46,349 nucleotides of DNA from Streptomyces huasconensis (lineage in GTDB: Bacteria > Actinomycetota > Actinomycetes > Streptomycetales > Streptomycetaceae): the NCBI GenBank assembly GCA_004010275.1, contig RBWT01000050.1, positions 1-46,349 of the forward strand, read 5' to 3'. Under the pieces are notes generated by a model. That model was not told the origin of the DNA. It saw only the letters and a list, made by a program, of their open reading frames with translations, and ran no database searches. The position numbers were made by a program, and so were the translations under genes. This document shows, one piece after another, positions 30,703 through 40,196 of the stretch (position 1 is its first letter; the number at the start of each line of letters is the position of its first letter).

Positions 30703-32120
30703 CGCTCCCCACGGAGACTGCCCACCCCGAACTCGAGGGTCTGGGCACGTATGAATACGGCTGGGCCGACTCCGACGTCGCCGGTGCCTCTGCCAAGCGC
30801 GGCATCAACGAGGACGTCGTCCGGGACATCTCGGCCAAGAAGTCCGAGCCGGAGTGGATGACCAAGCTCCGCCTCAAGGGCCTGCGTCTCTTCGACAAGA
30901 AGCCCATGCCGAACTGGGGCTCGGACCTCTCCGGCATCGACTTCGACAACATCAAGTACTTCGTGCGCTCCACGGAGAAGCAGGCGGAGTCCTGGGAGGA
31001 CCTGCCCGAGGACATCAAGAACACGTACGACAAGCTCGGCATCCCCGAGGCGGAGAAGCAGCGCCTCGTCTCCGGTGTCGCGGCCCAGTACGAGTCCGAG
31101 GTCGTCTACCACCAGATCCGCGAGGACCTGGAGGAGCAGGGCGTCATCTTCCTGGACACCGACACGGCACTGAAGGAGCACCCGGAGCTCTTCAAGGAGT
31201 ACTTCGGGACCGTCATCCCCGTCGGCGACAACAAGTTCGCGTCGCTGAACACCGCCGTGTGGTCGGGCGGCTCGTTCATCTACGTACCCAAGGGTGTGCA
31301 CGTCGACATCCCGCTCCAGGCCTACTTCCGCATCAACACGGAGAACATGGGCCAGTTCGAGCGGACGCTGATCATCGTCGACGAGGACGCCTACGTCCAC
31401 TACGTCGAGGGCTGCACCGCGCCGATCTACAAGTCGGACTCGCTGCACTCCGCCGTCGTCGAGATCATCGTGAAGAAGGGCGGCCGCTGCCGCTACACGA
31501 CGATCCAGAACTGGTCGAACAACGTCTACAACCTGGTCACCAAGCGCGCCGTGGCGTACGAGGGCGCGACCATGGAGTGGATCGACGGCAACATCGGTTC
31601 CAAGGTCACCATGAAGTACCCCGCCGTCTACCTCATGGGCGAGCACGCCAAGGGCGAGACCCTGTCCATCGCCTTCGCGGGCGAGGGCCAGCACCAGGAC
31701 GCCGGCTCCAAGATGGTCCACATGGCGCCGAACACCTCCTCCAACATCGTCTCCAAGTCGGTGGCGCGCGGCGGCGGTCGTACGTCGTACCGCGGCCTCG
31801 TCGAGATCGGTGAGGGCGCCGCCGGATCGAAGTCGAACGTCCTCTGTGACGCGCTCCTCGTCGACACGATTTCCCGCTCGGACACCTACCCCTACGTCGA
31901 CGTCCGCGAGGACGACGTCTCGATGGGCCACGAGGCGACCGTCTCCAAGGTCTCCGACGACCAGCTCTTCTACCTGATGAGCCGCGGCATGACCGAGTTC
32001 GAGGCCATGGCGATGATCGTCCGCGGCTTCGTGGAGCCGATCGCCAAGGAGCTGCCCATGGAGTACGCCCTGGAGCTGAACCGGCTGATCGAGCTGCAGA
32101 TGGAGGGTTCGGTCGGCTGA
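30699..32120 (+). CDS. sufB: Fe-S cluster scaffold protein SufB
   Basis: SufB forms the SufBC2D scaffold on which iron-sulphur clusters are built. 473 residues, normal length. Conserved parts include the N-terminal [53 protein letters not shown] and the C-terminal [17 protein letters not shown]. The ATG at 30699 is inside a GGGAGG-led site and overlaps sufR. No frame breaks. Confidence 0.97.
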   Translation: MTLPTETAHPELEGLGTYEYGWADSDVAGASAKRGINEDVVRDISAKKSEPEWMTKLRLKGLRLFDKKPMPNWGSDLSGIDFDNIKYFVRSTEKQAESWEDLPEDIKNTYDKLGIPEAEKQRLVSGVAAQYESEVVYHQIREDLEEQGVIFLDTDTALKEHPELFKEYFGTVIPVGDNKFASLNTAVWSGGSFIYVPKGVHVDIPLQAYFRINTENMGQFERTLIIVDEDAYVHYVEGCTAPIYKSDSLHSAVVEIIVKKGGRCRYTTIQNWSNNVYNLVTKRAVAYEGATMEWIDGNIGSKVTMKYPAVYLMGEHAKGETLSIAFAGEGQHQDAGSKMVHMAPNTSSNIVSKSVARGGGRTSYRGLVEIGEGAAGSKSNVLCDALLVDTISRSDTYPYVDVREDDVSMGHEATVSKVSDDQLFYLMSRGMTEFEAMAMIVRGFVEPIAKELPMEYALELNRLIELQMEGSVG

Positions 32121-32190
32121 GGCCGGACACCGTCCCCCGCAGCGAGCAGACTTCTTACGCAGAGCGCAGAGAGAGAGCACGACGACAGCC

Positions 32191-33371
32191 ATGGCTGAGG
32201 CTCAGAACATCCCCGTGGGGTCGACGACCGCCGGATCGATCGCGGTGGCCGCCGAGTCCACCGTCGCCACCCGCATGAGCGCCCCTCCGTCCTACGACGT
32301 GGCGGACTTCCCCGTCCCCCACGGCCGCGAGGAGGAGTGGCGGTTCACGCCGCTGGAGCGGCTGCGCGGGCTGCACGACGGCACCGCTGTCGCCGACGGC
32401 GGTATCCGTGTCGAGGTGAGCGCCCCCGAGGGCGTCACCCAGGAGACGGTGGGCCGGGACGACGCGCGCGTCGGCAAGGCGGGCAAGCCCGTCGACCGCA
32501 TCGCCGCGCAGGCGTACTCGTCCTTCGAGAAGGCCTCGGTCGTGACCGTCCCCAAGGAGACCGTCCTCACCGAGCCGATCCGCATCGCCGTGCATGGCGA
32601 GGGCGGCACCGCCTTCGCCCACCAGGTGATCGAGCTGGGCGCGTTCGCCGAGGCCCTCGTCGTCATCGACCACACCGGTGACGCCGTGCTCGCCGCCAAC
32701 GTCGACTTCATCGTCGGCGACGGCGCCAAGCTCACCGTCGTCTCCGTCCAGGACTGGGACGACAAGGCGGTCCACGTCGCCCAGCACAACGCCCTGGTCG
32801 GCCGCGACGCCTCCTTCAAGTCCGTCGTCGTCACCTTCGGCGGCGACCTGGTCCGCCTGCACCCGCGCGTCGAGTACGCGGGCACCGGCGGCGAGGCCGA
32901 GCTGTTCGGCCTCTACGTCACCGACGCGGGCCAGCACCAGGAGCACCGCCTCCTGGTCGACCACAACACCCCGCACTGCAAGTCGAACGTCGTCTACAAG
33001 GGCGCGCTCCAGGGCGACGACGCCCACGCGGTGTGGATCGCGACGTCCTCATCGAGGCCGCCGCCGAGGGCACGGACACGTACGAGATGAACCGCAACCT
33101 CGTGCTGACCGACGGCGCCCGCGTGGACTCGGTCCCGAACCTGGAGATCGAGACCGGCGAGATCGTCGGCGCCGGCCACGCCTCGGCGACCGGCCGCTTC
33201 GACGACGAGCAGCTCTTCTACCTCCAGTCGCGCGGCATCCCGGAGGACGAGGCCCGCCGCCTCGTCGTCCGCGGCTTCTTCGCCGAGCTGGTCCAGCAGA
33301 TCGGCCTGCCGGACGTCGAGGAGCGCCTCCTCGCGAAGATCGAAGAGGAGCTGGAGGCGACGGTCGCATGA
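32191..33371 (+). CDS. sufD: Fe-S cluster assembly protein SufD, one-base frameshift
   Basis: SufD pairs with SufB in the scaffold complex. Conserved parts are the N-terminal GREEEWRFTPLERLRGL and, later, KSNVVYKGALQGD followed after a frame break by EMNRNLVLTDGARVDSVPNL, HASATGRFDDEQLFYLQSRG. The break is near 33040, where GTGTGGATCGCGACGTC should have one more G to give VWIGDVLIEA. About 394 residues after repair. Its stop overlaps the Rieske gene start by ATGA. Error rather than biology is the simpler reading. Confidence 0.93.
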
Positions 33372-33697
33372 CCTTCGTACGCGTCTGCGGACTGGGCGAG
33401 CTGGAGGAGGACACCCCCAAGCGGGTGGAACTCGACGGCACGCCGGTCTCCGTCGTCCACACCGAGGGCGAGGTGTTCGCGATCCACGACATCTGCTCGC
33501 ACGCGAACGTCTCCCTCTCCGAGGGCGAGGTGGAGGACTGCCAGATCGAGTGCTGGCTGCACGGCTCCGCGTTCGACCTCCGCACCGGCAAGCCGTCCGG
33601 CCTTCCCGCGACGCGCCCCGTCCCCGTATACCCCGTAAAGATCGAAGGGGGCAGCGTCCTCGTTGACGTACGCGCCCCCCTCTCCCAGGAGTCCTGA
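33368..33697 (+). CDS. Rieske-type 2Fe-2S ferredoxin
   Basis: 109 residues. The Rieske cluster ligands are in CSHANVSL (C and H) and ECWLHGSAFD (C and H), spaced as usual for the soluble, dioxygenase-type (BphF-like) ferredoxins. It is embedded in the suf operon between sufD and sufC, as in other actinobacteria, and may supply electrons during cluster assembly; the exact role is not established. Confidence 0.92.
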   Translation: MTFVRVCGLGELEEDTPKRVELDGTPVSVVHTEGEVFAIHDICSHANVSLSEGEVEDCQIECWLHGSAFDLRTGKPSGLPATRPVPVYPVKIEGGSVLVDVRAPLSQES

Positions 33698-33704
33698 GGC
33701 ACCC

Positions 33705-34469
33705 ATGGCAACGCTTGAAATCAAGGACCTGCACGTCACCGTCGAGGCCGACAACTCCACCAAGGAGATCCTCAAGGGCGTCGACCTGACCGTGAAGCAG
33801 GGCGAGACCCACGCCATCATGGGCCCGAACGGCTCCGGCAAGTCGACGCTCGCCTACTCCGTCGCGGGCCACCCCAAGTACACGATCACCCAGGGCAGCG
33901 TGACCCTCGACGGCGAGGACGTCCTCGAGATGTCCGTCGACGAGCGCGCCCGCGCCGGCATGTTCCTCGCCATGCAGTACCCGGTCGAGGTCCCCGGCGT
34001 CTCGGTCTCCAACTTCCTGCGTACGTCGGCGACGGCGATCCGCGGCGAGGCCCCCAAGCTGCGCACCTGGGTGAAGGAGGTCAAGTCCGCGATGGAGCAG
34101 CTCCAGATGGACCCGGCCTTCGCCGAGCGCAATGTGAACGAGGGCTTCTCCGGCGGTGAGAAGAAGCGCCACGAGATCCTCCAGATGGAACTCCTCAAGC
34201 CGAAGATCGCGATCCTCGACGAGACGGACTCCGGTCTGGACGTCGACGCGCTGCGCCAGGTCTCGGACGGCGTCAACCGCGTCCGCGCCACCGGCGAGGT
34301 CGGCACGCTGCTGATCACGCACTACACGCGCATCCTGCGCTACATCAAGCCCGACTTCGTGCACGTGTTCGCCAACGGCCGCATCGCCGAGTCCGGCGGC
34401 GCCGAGCTGGCCGACAAGCTGGAGGCCGAGGGCTACGAGGCTTACACGAAGGGTGGCGCATCCGCGTGA
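33705..34469 (+). CDS. sufC: Fe-S cluster assembly ATPase SufC
   Basis: ABC-type ATPase of the SufBCD complex. 254 residues with Walker A (GPNGSGKST, about residue 45), a SufC-type signature (FSGGEKKRHEILQ), Walker B (IAILDETDSGLD) and switch His (LLITHYTRIL). It lacks membrane segments. Its stop overlaps the sufS GTG by four bases. Confidence 0.96.
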   Translation: MATLEIKDLHVTVEADNSTKEILKGVDLTVKQGETHAIMGPNGSGKSTLAYSVAGHPKYTITQGSVTLDGEDVLEMSVDERARAGMFLAMQYPVEVPGVSVSNFLRTSATAIRGEAPKLRTWVKEVKSAMEQLQMDPAFAERNVNEGFSGGEKKRHEILQMELLKPKIAILDETDSGLDVDALRQVSDGVNRVRATGEVGTLLITHYTRILRYIKPDFVHVFANGRIAESGGAELADKLEAEGYEAYTKGGASA

Positions 34470-35722
34470 CACAGCTGCCGGGCCTCCTCGACACCGAGGC
34501 GATCCGCAAGGACTTCCCGATCCTGGATCGCCGCATCCACGACGGCAAGAAGCTCGTGTACCTGGACAACGCGGCGACCTCGCAGACGCCGCGCCAGGTC
34601 CTCGACGTACTGAACGAGTACTACGAGCAGCACAACGCCAACGTTCACCGCGGCGTGCACGTCCTCGCCGAGGAGGCCACGGCGCTGTACGAGGGCGCCC
34701 GTGACAAGGTCGCGGCGTTCATCAACGCGCCCAGCCGCGACGAGGTGATCTTCACCAAGAACGCCTCGGAGTCGCTGAACCTCGTGGCCAACATGCTCGG
34801 CTGGGCCGACGAGCCCTACCGCGTGGACCACGAGACCGAGATCGTCATCACGGAGATGGAGCACCACTCCAACATCGTGCCGTGGCAGCTGCTCTCGCAG
34901 CGCACGGGCGCGAAGCTGAAGTGGTTCGGCCTCACCGACGACGGCCGCCTCGACCTGTCCAACATCGAGGAGATCATCACCGAGAAGACGAAGATCGTCT
35001 CCTTCGTGCTGGTCTCCAACATCCTGGGCACGCTCAACCCGGTCGAGGCCATCGTGCGCCGCGCCCAGGAGGTCGGCGCCCTCGTCCTCATCGACGCCTC
35101 GCAGGCCGCCCCGCACATGCCGCTGGACGTGCAGGCGCTCCAGGCCGACTTCGTGGCCTTCACCGGCCACAAGATGTGCGGCCCGACGGGCATCGGTGTG
35201 CTGTGGGGACGCCAGGAACTCCTGGAGGACCTGCCTCCGTTCCTCGGCGGCGGCGAGATGATCGAGACCGTGTCGATGAACTCGTCGACGTACGCCCCCG
35301 CGCCGCACAAGTTCGAGGCGGGCACGCCGCCGGTCTCCCAGGCCGTGGGCCTGGGCGCGGCCGTCGACTACCTCACCGCCATCGGCATGGACAAGATCGC
35401 CGCGCACGAGCACGCGATCACCGAGTACGCGGTCAAGCGCCTCCTCGAAGTCCCGGACCTCAGGATCATCGGTCCGACGACGGCCGAGGACCGCGGCGCC
35501 GCGATCTCCTTCACGCTCGGCGACATCCACCCGCACGACGTGGGCCAGGTCCTGGACGAGGAAGGCATCGCGGTCCGCGTGGGACACCACTGCGCCCGCC
35601 CCGTCTGCCTCCGCTACGGAATTCCTGCGACCACGCGAGCGTCGTTCTATCTGTACTCCACGCCCGGCGAGATCGACGCCCTGGTCGACGGCCTGGAGCA
35701 CGTACGGAACTTCTTCGGCTGA
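34466..35722 (+). CDS. sufS: Cysteine desulfurase SufS (group II)
   Basis: PLP enzyme that takes sulphur from cysteine as a persulphide and passes it to SufU. 418 residues. PLP lysine in TGHKMCGPTG (about 235); the active-site cysteine in VGHHCARPVC (about 375) on a short loop typical of SufS. LDNAATSQTP opens the fold. The GTG start at 34466 overlaps sufC by GTGA. Confidence 0.96.
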   Translation: MTQLPGLLDTEAIRKDFPILDRRIHDGKKLVYLDNAATSQTPRQVLDVLNEYYEQHNANVHRGVHVLAEEATALYEGARDKVAAFINAPSRDEVIFTKNASESLNLVANMLGWADEPYRVDHETEIVITEMEHHSNIVPWQLLSQRTGAKLKWFGLTDDGRLDLSNIEEIITEKTKIVSFVLVSNILGTLNPVEAIVRRAQEVGALVLIDASQAAPHMPLDVQALQADFVAFTGHKMCGPTGIGVLWGRQELLEDLPPFLGGGEMIETVSMNSSTYAPAPHKFEAGTPPVSQAVGLGAAVDYLTAIGMDKIAAHEHAITEYAVKRLLEVPDLRIIGPTTAEDRGAAISFTLGDIHPHDVGQVLDEEGIAVRVGHHCARPVCLRYGIPATTRASFYLYSTPGEIDALVDGLEHVRNFFG

Positions 35723-35738
35723 GGGGCTGGCTGGGAAC

Positions 35739-36212
35739 GTGAAGCTGGATTCGATGTACCAGGAAGTCATCCTGGACCACTACAAGCACCCGCACGGTCG
35801 TGGTCTGCGTGATGGCGACGCCGAGGTGCACCATGTCAACCCGACGTGCGGGGACGAGATCACCCTGCGCGTCAAGTACGACGGGTCGACGATCGCCGAC
35901 GTGTCGTACGAGGGCCAGGGCTGCTCCATCAGCCAGGCCAGCGCGTCCGTCCTGAACGACCTCCTGGTCGGCAAGGAGCTGGCCGAGGCGCAGAAGATCC
36001 AGGAAGTCTTCCTGGAGCTGATGCAGTCCAAGGGCAGGCTGGAGCCGGACGACGCCATGGAGGAGGTCCTGGAGGACGCGGTCGCGTTCGCCGGGGTCTC
36101 CAAGTACCCGGCGCGCGTCAAGTGCGCGCTGCTGAGCTGGATGGCGTGGAAGGACGCGACGGCCCAGGCACTGGGCGAGACCGACGGCGCCCCTGAAAGG
36201 AAGACGGCATGA
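35739..36212 (+). CDS. sufU: Fe-S assembly sulphur-transfer protein SufU
   Basis: Zinc-dependent sulphur acceptor for SufS in Gram-positive bacteria. 157 residues with the three conserved cysteines in NPTCGDE (about 37), GQGCSIS (about 63) and RVKCALL (about 129), and the insertion EVFLELMQSKGRLEP that distinguishes SufU from IscU. GTG start at 35739, 16 bases after sufS. Its stop overlaps the next gene by ATGA. Confidence 0.94.
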   Translation: MKLDSMYQEVILDHYKHPHGRGLRDGDAEVHHVNPTCGDEITLRVKYDGSTIADVSYEGQGCSISQASASVLNDLLVGKELAEAQKIQEVFLELMQSKGRLEPDDAMEEVLEDAVAFAGVSKYPARVKCALLSWMAWKDATAQALGETDGAPERKTA

Positions 36213-36544
36213 GCGAGAACGAGACCCTGACGAAGCCCGCTTCGGAGGAAGAGGTCCGCGAGGCGCTGTACGACGTCGTCGACCCCGAGCTGGGCATCGA
36301 CGTCGTCAACCTCGGCCTGATCTACGGCATCCATGTCGACGACGCGAACATCGCCACGATCGACATGACGCTGACGTCCGCGGCCTGCCCGCTGACCGAC
36401 GTCATCGAGGACCAGGCGAAGTCCGCGACGGACGGCATCGTCAACGAGCTGCGGATCAACTGGGTCTGGATGCCGCCGTGGGGCCCGGACAAGATCACGG
36501 ACGAGGGGCGCGAGCAGCTGCGGGCGCTCGGGTTCAACGTCTGA
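36209..36544 (+). CDS. sufT: MIP18-type metal-sulphur cluster assembly factor SufT
   Basis: 111-residue DUF59/MIP18 protein. The conserved DVVDPELGIDVVNLGLIYG is followed by TLTSAACPLTDVIEDQ, with the reactive Cys of the family. SufT-type proteins help mature Fe-S proteins under high demand. It is the last gene of the suf operon and is followed by a hairpin terminator. Confidence 0.92.
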   Translation: MSENETLTKPASEEEVREALYDVVDPELGIDVVNLGLIYGIHVDDANIATIDMTLTSAACPLTDVIEDQAKSATDGIVNELRINWVWMPPWGPDKITDEGREQLRALGFNV

Positions 36545-36584
36545 GCCGGGCAGCTCCGCGATGTGACGGTACGGCTGCTGTGCG

Positions 36585-36618
36585 CGAAGCCCCCTGGAGG
36601 AGTCTCCGGGGGGCTTCG
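36585..36618. terminator. Terminator between suf operon and convergent small gene
   Basis: CGAAGCCCCCTGGAG pairs with CTCCGGGGGGCTTCG with a small loop, 41 bases after the sufT stop and 27 bases beyond the minus-strand gene end. Confidence 0.75.
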
Positions 36619-36644
36619 TCGTGCCGTCGTCGCGTTCCGCGTCC

Positions 36645-36878
36645 TCAGCCGTGACGGCAGGTGCAGGTGCAGGTGCGGCGCGCGGCATCGGCCATGGCGT
36701 CCGGGAAACCCTGGAGGGCCGCCAGGAGCGCTTCGAGCCGTGCCACGCGAGCGGCGAGCCGGGTGGTGCGGTCCCCGGCGTACTGGAGGGCGTAGAGCGC
36801 CTCCAGCCGGTGCGTCAGCGCCCTGACTTCGGCCGCCCGCTCGCGCGCCGCCGCGCGCGGAGGAGTCCTCCATGTCAC
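36645..36878 (-). CDS. Small coiled-coil-like hypothetical protein with Cys-rich end
   Basis: 77 residues starting at a GTG that overlaps the stop of the membrane-protein gene (GTGA), which is the main evidence that it is real. The sequence is Ala/Arg/Leu-rich with heptad-like repeats (EVRALTHRLEALYALQ, ARVARLEALLAALQ) and ends RRTCTCTCRHG, three alternating cysteines. It could be a partner or metal-binding appendage of the membrane protein; no family recognised. Confidence 0.55.
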   Translation of the reverse strand: MTWRTPPRAAARERAAEVRALTHRLEALYALQYAGDRTTRLAARVARLEALLAALQGFPDAMADAARRTCTCTCRHG

Positions 36879-38059
36879 CGCCGCTCCGAGGAAGCCTCCG
36901 CCAAGGTGTGCGCCAGGCCCTCCTTGCGGATGCGGCGGTCGATGTAGAGGAGGGCGGTCACCAGGGGGAGGAAGACCGCGGCCGTCAGCTGGGTGAGGAG
37001 GGCGCCGAGCAGGGTGACGATCGCGTACAGGCTTGTCTGCGAGCGCAGTTGGTCGGCCATCGCGTCGGACGCGGAGGTGTCCGGGGTGACCGCGGGCGGC
37101 TCCGGGGCGGCGAACTGCAGGGGCAGTTGGTACGCGAGGTACACGATCATCGCCATCGCGCCGGCGAGCAATGAGATGCCGAACGTGCGCCACCAGGCGC
37201 CCCGGACCAGGCGGACCGAGCGGCGCAGCGCGGTGAGCGGGCCCGCCGATTCGAGGACGGCGGCCGCGGGGGCGAAGGCGAAGAGGACGTACAGCCAGGC
37301 CGCCAGCGGGAGCACCACGAGCAGCGCCAGGAAGATCAGGCCGAACGGGATCACCCACTGCGTCAGGAGCAGGAGGAGGAGCGAGAGGAAGAGCAGGGCC
37401 AGGAGTGCCAGCGGCACCATCAGGATCAGCGCGAGCAGCAGTGTCACGGCCGCCACCGCCGGGGTCCGCGACCAGGTCCGGCGCGTCACCGCGCGGACGG
37501 TGGTGGGGCGGCCCAGTACCGCCTCGTGCAGGGTCGCCGCGGTCGTGGCCTGCACGAACGAGTTGACGGCGAGCGCGCCGACCGTGCCCGCCGCCCAGAC
37601 GACGCCGTACGCGACAAGCAGCGGCCTGCCGTGCTCCCACGAGAACTCCGCCCCGTCCGCCGACAGCGCCGCGTAGTGGTCGCGGGTGACGGCGTACGCG
37701 ACGCCGAGCGCGGCCCCCAGGACGACGGCGTACACGGCGTACGCGGCGAGGGCGGCACCGAACAGCGGCTTGGCGTAGCGCCGCATCGTGGCGAAGGCGC
37801 CGCCGAGGATGTGGTCGAGGCCGAGCGGGGCGAGGGGTATGACCCCCGGCTTCGGCGGGGGCGGAGGCGGCGGGCCCCAGGGGGCCTGGTGCCCCCAACC
37901 GTAGGGCGGCGGGGGCGGGTACTGCGGTGTTCCGTAGTGGGGTGCTCCGTAAGGGGGTGCTCCGTGCTGCGGGCTGCCGTGCCCTGGTCCTGCCTGCGGG
38001 TCCTGCGGGTCGTGTGGACCCTGCGGACCCTGAGGTCCCCACCCCGGTGTATCCGGCAT
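36875..38059 (-). CDS. Proline-rich membrane protein
   Basis: About 394 residues. The first 75 residues are rich in Pro, Gly, Gln, His and Tyr (GAPPYGAPHYGTPQYPPPPP) and probably cytoplasmic and disordered. The rest has about six long hydrophobic segments (for example AAVTLLLALILMVPLALLAL, GLIFLALLVVLPLAAWLYVL), and resembles the membrane domain seen in some glycerophosphodiester phosphodiesterase-related proteins, without any catalytic part. ATG 38059 (MPDTPGWGPQ) is preferred over an upstream in-frame start because the proline-rich start is typical. Function unknown. Confidence 0.85.
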   Translation of the reverse strand: MPDTPGWGPQGPQGPHDPQDPQAGPGHGSPQHGAPPYGAPHYGTPQYPPPPPYGWGHQAPWGPPPPPPPKPGVIPLAPLGLDHILGGAFATMRRYAKPLFGAALAAYAVYAVVLGAALGVAYAVTRDHYAALSADGAEFSWEHGRPLLVAYGVVWAAGTVGALAVNSFVQATTAATLHEAVLGRPTTVRAVTRRTWSRTPAVAAVTLLLALILMVPLALLALLFLSLLLLLLTQWVIPFGLIFLALLVVLPLAAWLYVLFAFAPAAAVLESAGPLTALRRSVRLVRGAWWRTFGISLLAGAMAMIVYLAYQLPLQFAAPEPPAVTPDTSASDAMADQLRSQTSLYAIVTLLGALLTQLTAAVFLPLVTALLYIDRRIRKEGLAHTLAEASSERR

Positions 38060-38134
38060 CTGCTCTCGCGCTCCATGGTGTGTCGTGCGCCCTGTGGCCC
38101 CCCACAGAGATCGCGTCACCTTAGCCCGCCGCGT

Positions 38135-38174
38135 TGCGTACAACCGTACGCATCGATATGTACACTCGTACGCA
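38135..38174. promoter_or_regulatory. Two TetR-type operators over a leaderless promoter of the SMR gene
   Basis: Operator 1 is a perfect repeat TGCGTAC-AACC-GTACGCA (38135-38152). Operator 2, TATGTAC-ACTC-GTACGCA (38157-38174), has two mismatches in its left arm. Both have a four-base spacer and their centres are 22 bp apart. The -10 element TACACT (38161-38166) lies seven bases before the ATG at 38174 and inside operator 2, so bound repressor would block transcription and start codon. Confidence 0.7.
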
Positions 38175-38494
38175 TGGGATACGCACTGCTGGCCGCGGCC
38201 ATCGCGGCGGAAGTGGCCGGCACCACGGCCATGAAGTACAGCGAGGGGTTCAGCAAGCTGTGGCCCTCACTCATCACCGTCGTCGGCTATGTGCTCGCCT
38301 TCACGCTGCTCGCGCAGACGCTCAAGACGCTCTCCATCGGCACCGCCTACGCGATCTGGGCGGGCATCGGCACCGCCGCCGTTGCCGCGATCGGGATGCT
38401 GTTCATGGGCGAACCGGCCGGGCTGCTCAAGATCACCGGCATCGCGCTCGTCATCGCGGGCGTCGTCGTGCTCAACCTCGGCGGGGCGCACTGA
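38174..38494 (+). CDS. SMR family multidrug efflux protein
   Basis: 106 residues with four membrane helices. The essential Glu is in the first helix (AIAAEVAGTTAMKYSEGF), and YAIWAGIGTAAVAAIGM and GEPAGLLKITGIALVIAGVVVLNL are EmrE/QacE-like. Start ATG 38174, leaderless. Its stop overlaps the TetR start by one base, so pump and regulator form one transcript. Confidence 0.93.
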   Translation: MGYALLAAAIAAEVAGTTAMKYSEGFSKLWPSLITVVGYVLAFTLLAQTLKTLSIGTAYAIWAGIGTAAVAAIGMLFMGEPAGLLKITGIALVIAGVVVLNLGGAH

Positions 38495-39051
38495 TGCCCC
38501 GTCGCTACGACCCCGAGCGCCACCAGCGGATCATCGACGCCGCGATCCGCGTGGTCGGCGCGAAGGGGATCGCCGGGCTCAGCCACCGCTCGGTCGCCGC
38601 CGAGGCCGATGTGCCGCTCGGTTCCACGACGTACCACTTCAAGACGCTCGACGAGCTGCTGGTCGCCACGCTGCGGCAGAGCAACGAGGGGTTCGCGAAG
38701 GTGATGGCGGCGGGCGGCGCCTTCGAGGACCCGGACGCCGACATCGCGGCGGAGCTGGCCCGGCTCCTCGGCGAGTGGTTCGCGGGGGAGCGGGCCGGCC
38801 TCGAGCTGGAGTACGAGCTGTATCTCGCCGCCCTGCGCCGGCCCGCGCTGCGTCCCGTCGCCGCCGAGTGGTGCCAGGGGCTCACCGAGGTCCTGATGCC
38901 CCGCACCGATCCGGTCACCGCGCGCGCCCTCGTCGCCCTGATGGACGGGATCAGCCTGGAGGTGCTGCTCACGGGCGGCGAGTACGACGAGGCGTACGCG
39001 TACGATGTCCTCGGCCGGCTTCTCGCGCGCGGGGGCGACCGGGGCGCGTGA
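38494..39051 (+). CDS. TetR family regulator, probable repressor of the SMR gene
   Basis: 185 residues. The N-terminal HTH is RIIDAAIRVVGAKGIAGLSHRSVAAEADVPLGSTTYHFKTLDELL with the TetR-type GSTTYHF recognition end. The C-terminal ligand domain is not specific. Coupled (TGATG) to the efflux gene; the two operators upstream of the pair are the likely targets, giving self-regulation. Confidence 0.9.
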   Translation: MPRRYDPERHQRIIDAAIRVVGAKGIAGLSHRSVAAEADVPLGSTTYHFKTLDELLVATLRQSNEGFAKVMAAGGAFEDPDADIAAELARLLGEWFAGERAGLELEYELYLAALRRPALRPVAAEWCQGLTEVLMPRTDPVTARALVALMDGISLEVLLTGGEYDEAYAYDVLGRLLARGGDRGA

Positions 39052-39161
39052 TGCCGGCCGCCGGCCGGGGCGCGCCGGGGTGGACCCATGAGCCGCCCGC
39101 TGTCGGCGCCGTGCGCAGCCCGGACCCTGAGACCGGTTCGCCCGCGCGCCGTGCCTCCGGT

Positions 39162-39167
39162 TAGGTT
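39162..39167 (+). promoter_or_regulatory. Candidate -10 element of leaderless dapD
   Basis: TAGGTT ends six bases before the ATG at 39174, with no ribosome-binding site in between. Confidence 0.5.
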
Positions 39168-39173
39168 TCACCC

Positions 39174-40163
39174 ATGACCGACACGAACGCACCCCGCACC
39201 ACCGGCGCCATCGCCGCAGGCCTCGCCACCGTCACCGCCGACGGCACCGTCCTCGACACCTGGTTCCCCGCGCCCGAGCTCGTCGCCGAAGCGGGCCCCG
39301 CGGGCTCCGAGCGGCTGACCGCCGAGCGCGCCGTGGAGCTGCTCGGCGAGGGTGCCGCCAAGGCGATCGGCCCGGACGCCCGCCGGGGCGTGGAGATCAT
39401 CGCCGTACGTACGGTCATCGCCTCCCTCGACGACAAGCCGATGGACGCCCACGACGTCTACCTGCGCCTGCACCTGCTCTCGCACCGCCTGGTCCAGCCG
39501 CACGGCGTGAACCTGGACGGCCAGTTCGGCTTCCTCGCCAACGTCGCGTGGACCTCGCTCGGCCCGGTCGCCGTCGACGACGTCGAGAAGGTCCGGCTCA
39601 ACGCCCGCGCCGAGGGCCTGCACCTCGCGGTGACGTCCGTCGACAAGTTCCCCCGCATGACCGACTACGTCGTGCCGAAGGGCGTCCGCATCGCCGACGC
39701 CGACCGCGTCCGCCTCGGCGCGCACCTCGCCGAGGGCACCACGGTCATGCACGAGGGCTTCGTCAACTTCAACGCGGGCACGCTCGGCACCTCCATGGTC
39801 GAAGGCCGCATCTCCGCCGGTGTCGTCGTCGGCGACGGCTCGGACATCGGCGGCGGCGCCTCCACCATGGGCACCCTCTCGGGCGGCGGCAACGTCCGCA
39901 TCGTCATCGGCGAGCGCTGCCTGGTCGGCGCCGAGGCGGGCGTCGGCATCGCGCTGGGCGACGAGTGCGTCGTCGAGGCCGGCCTGTACGTCACGGCGGG
40001 CACCCGCGTGACCATGCCCGACGGCCAGATCGTCAAGGCCCGCGAGCTCTCCGGCGCCTCGAACATCCTCTTCCGCCGCAACTCGGTCACGGGCACCGTC
40101 GAGGCCCGCCCGAACAACGCGGTCTGGGGCGGCCTCAACGAGATCCTGCACAGCCACAACTGA
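39174..40163 (+). CDS. dapD: 2,3,4,5-tetrahydropyridine-2,6-dicarboxylate N-succinyltransferase
   Basis: Succinylates tetrahydrodipicolinate in the succinylase branch of lysine and meso-diaminopimelate synthesis. 329 residues, the actinobacterial type. The centre is a left-handed beta-helix with hexapeptide-like repeats ([49 protein letters not shown]). Intact start to end ([11 protein letters not shown], then [11 protein letters not shown]). Leaderless by its -10 position. Confidence 0.96.
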   Translation: MTDTNAPRTTGAIAAGLATVTADGTVLDTWFPAPELVAEAGPAGSERLTAERAVELLGEGAAKAIGPDARRGVEIIAVRTVIASLDDKPMDAHDVYLRLHLLSHRLVQPHGVNLDGQFGFLANVAWTSLGPVAVDDVEKVRLNARAEGLHLAVTSVDKFPRMTDYVVPKGVRIADADRVRLGAHLAEGTTVMHEGFVNFNAGTLGTSMVEGRISAGVVVGDGSDIGGGASTMGTLSGGGNVRIVIGERCLVGAEAGVGIALGDECVVEAGLYVTAGTRVTMPDGQIVKARELSGASNILFRRNSVTGTVEARPNNAVWGGLNEILHSHN

Positions 40164-40196
40164 CCATCGCCGGGAACGACAAACAGGGGGAGCGTC

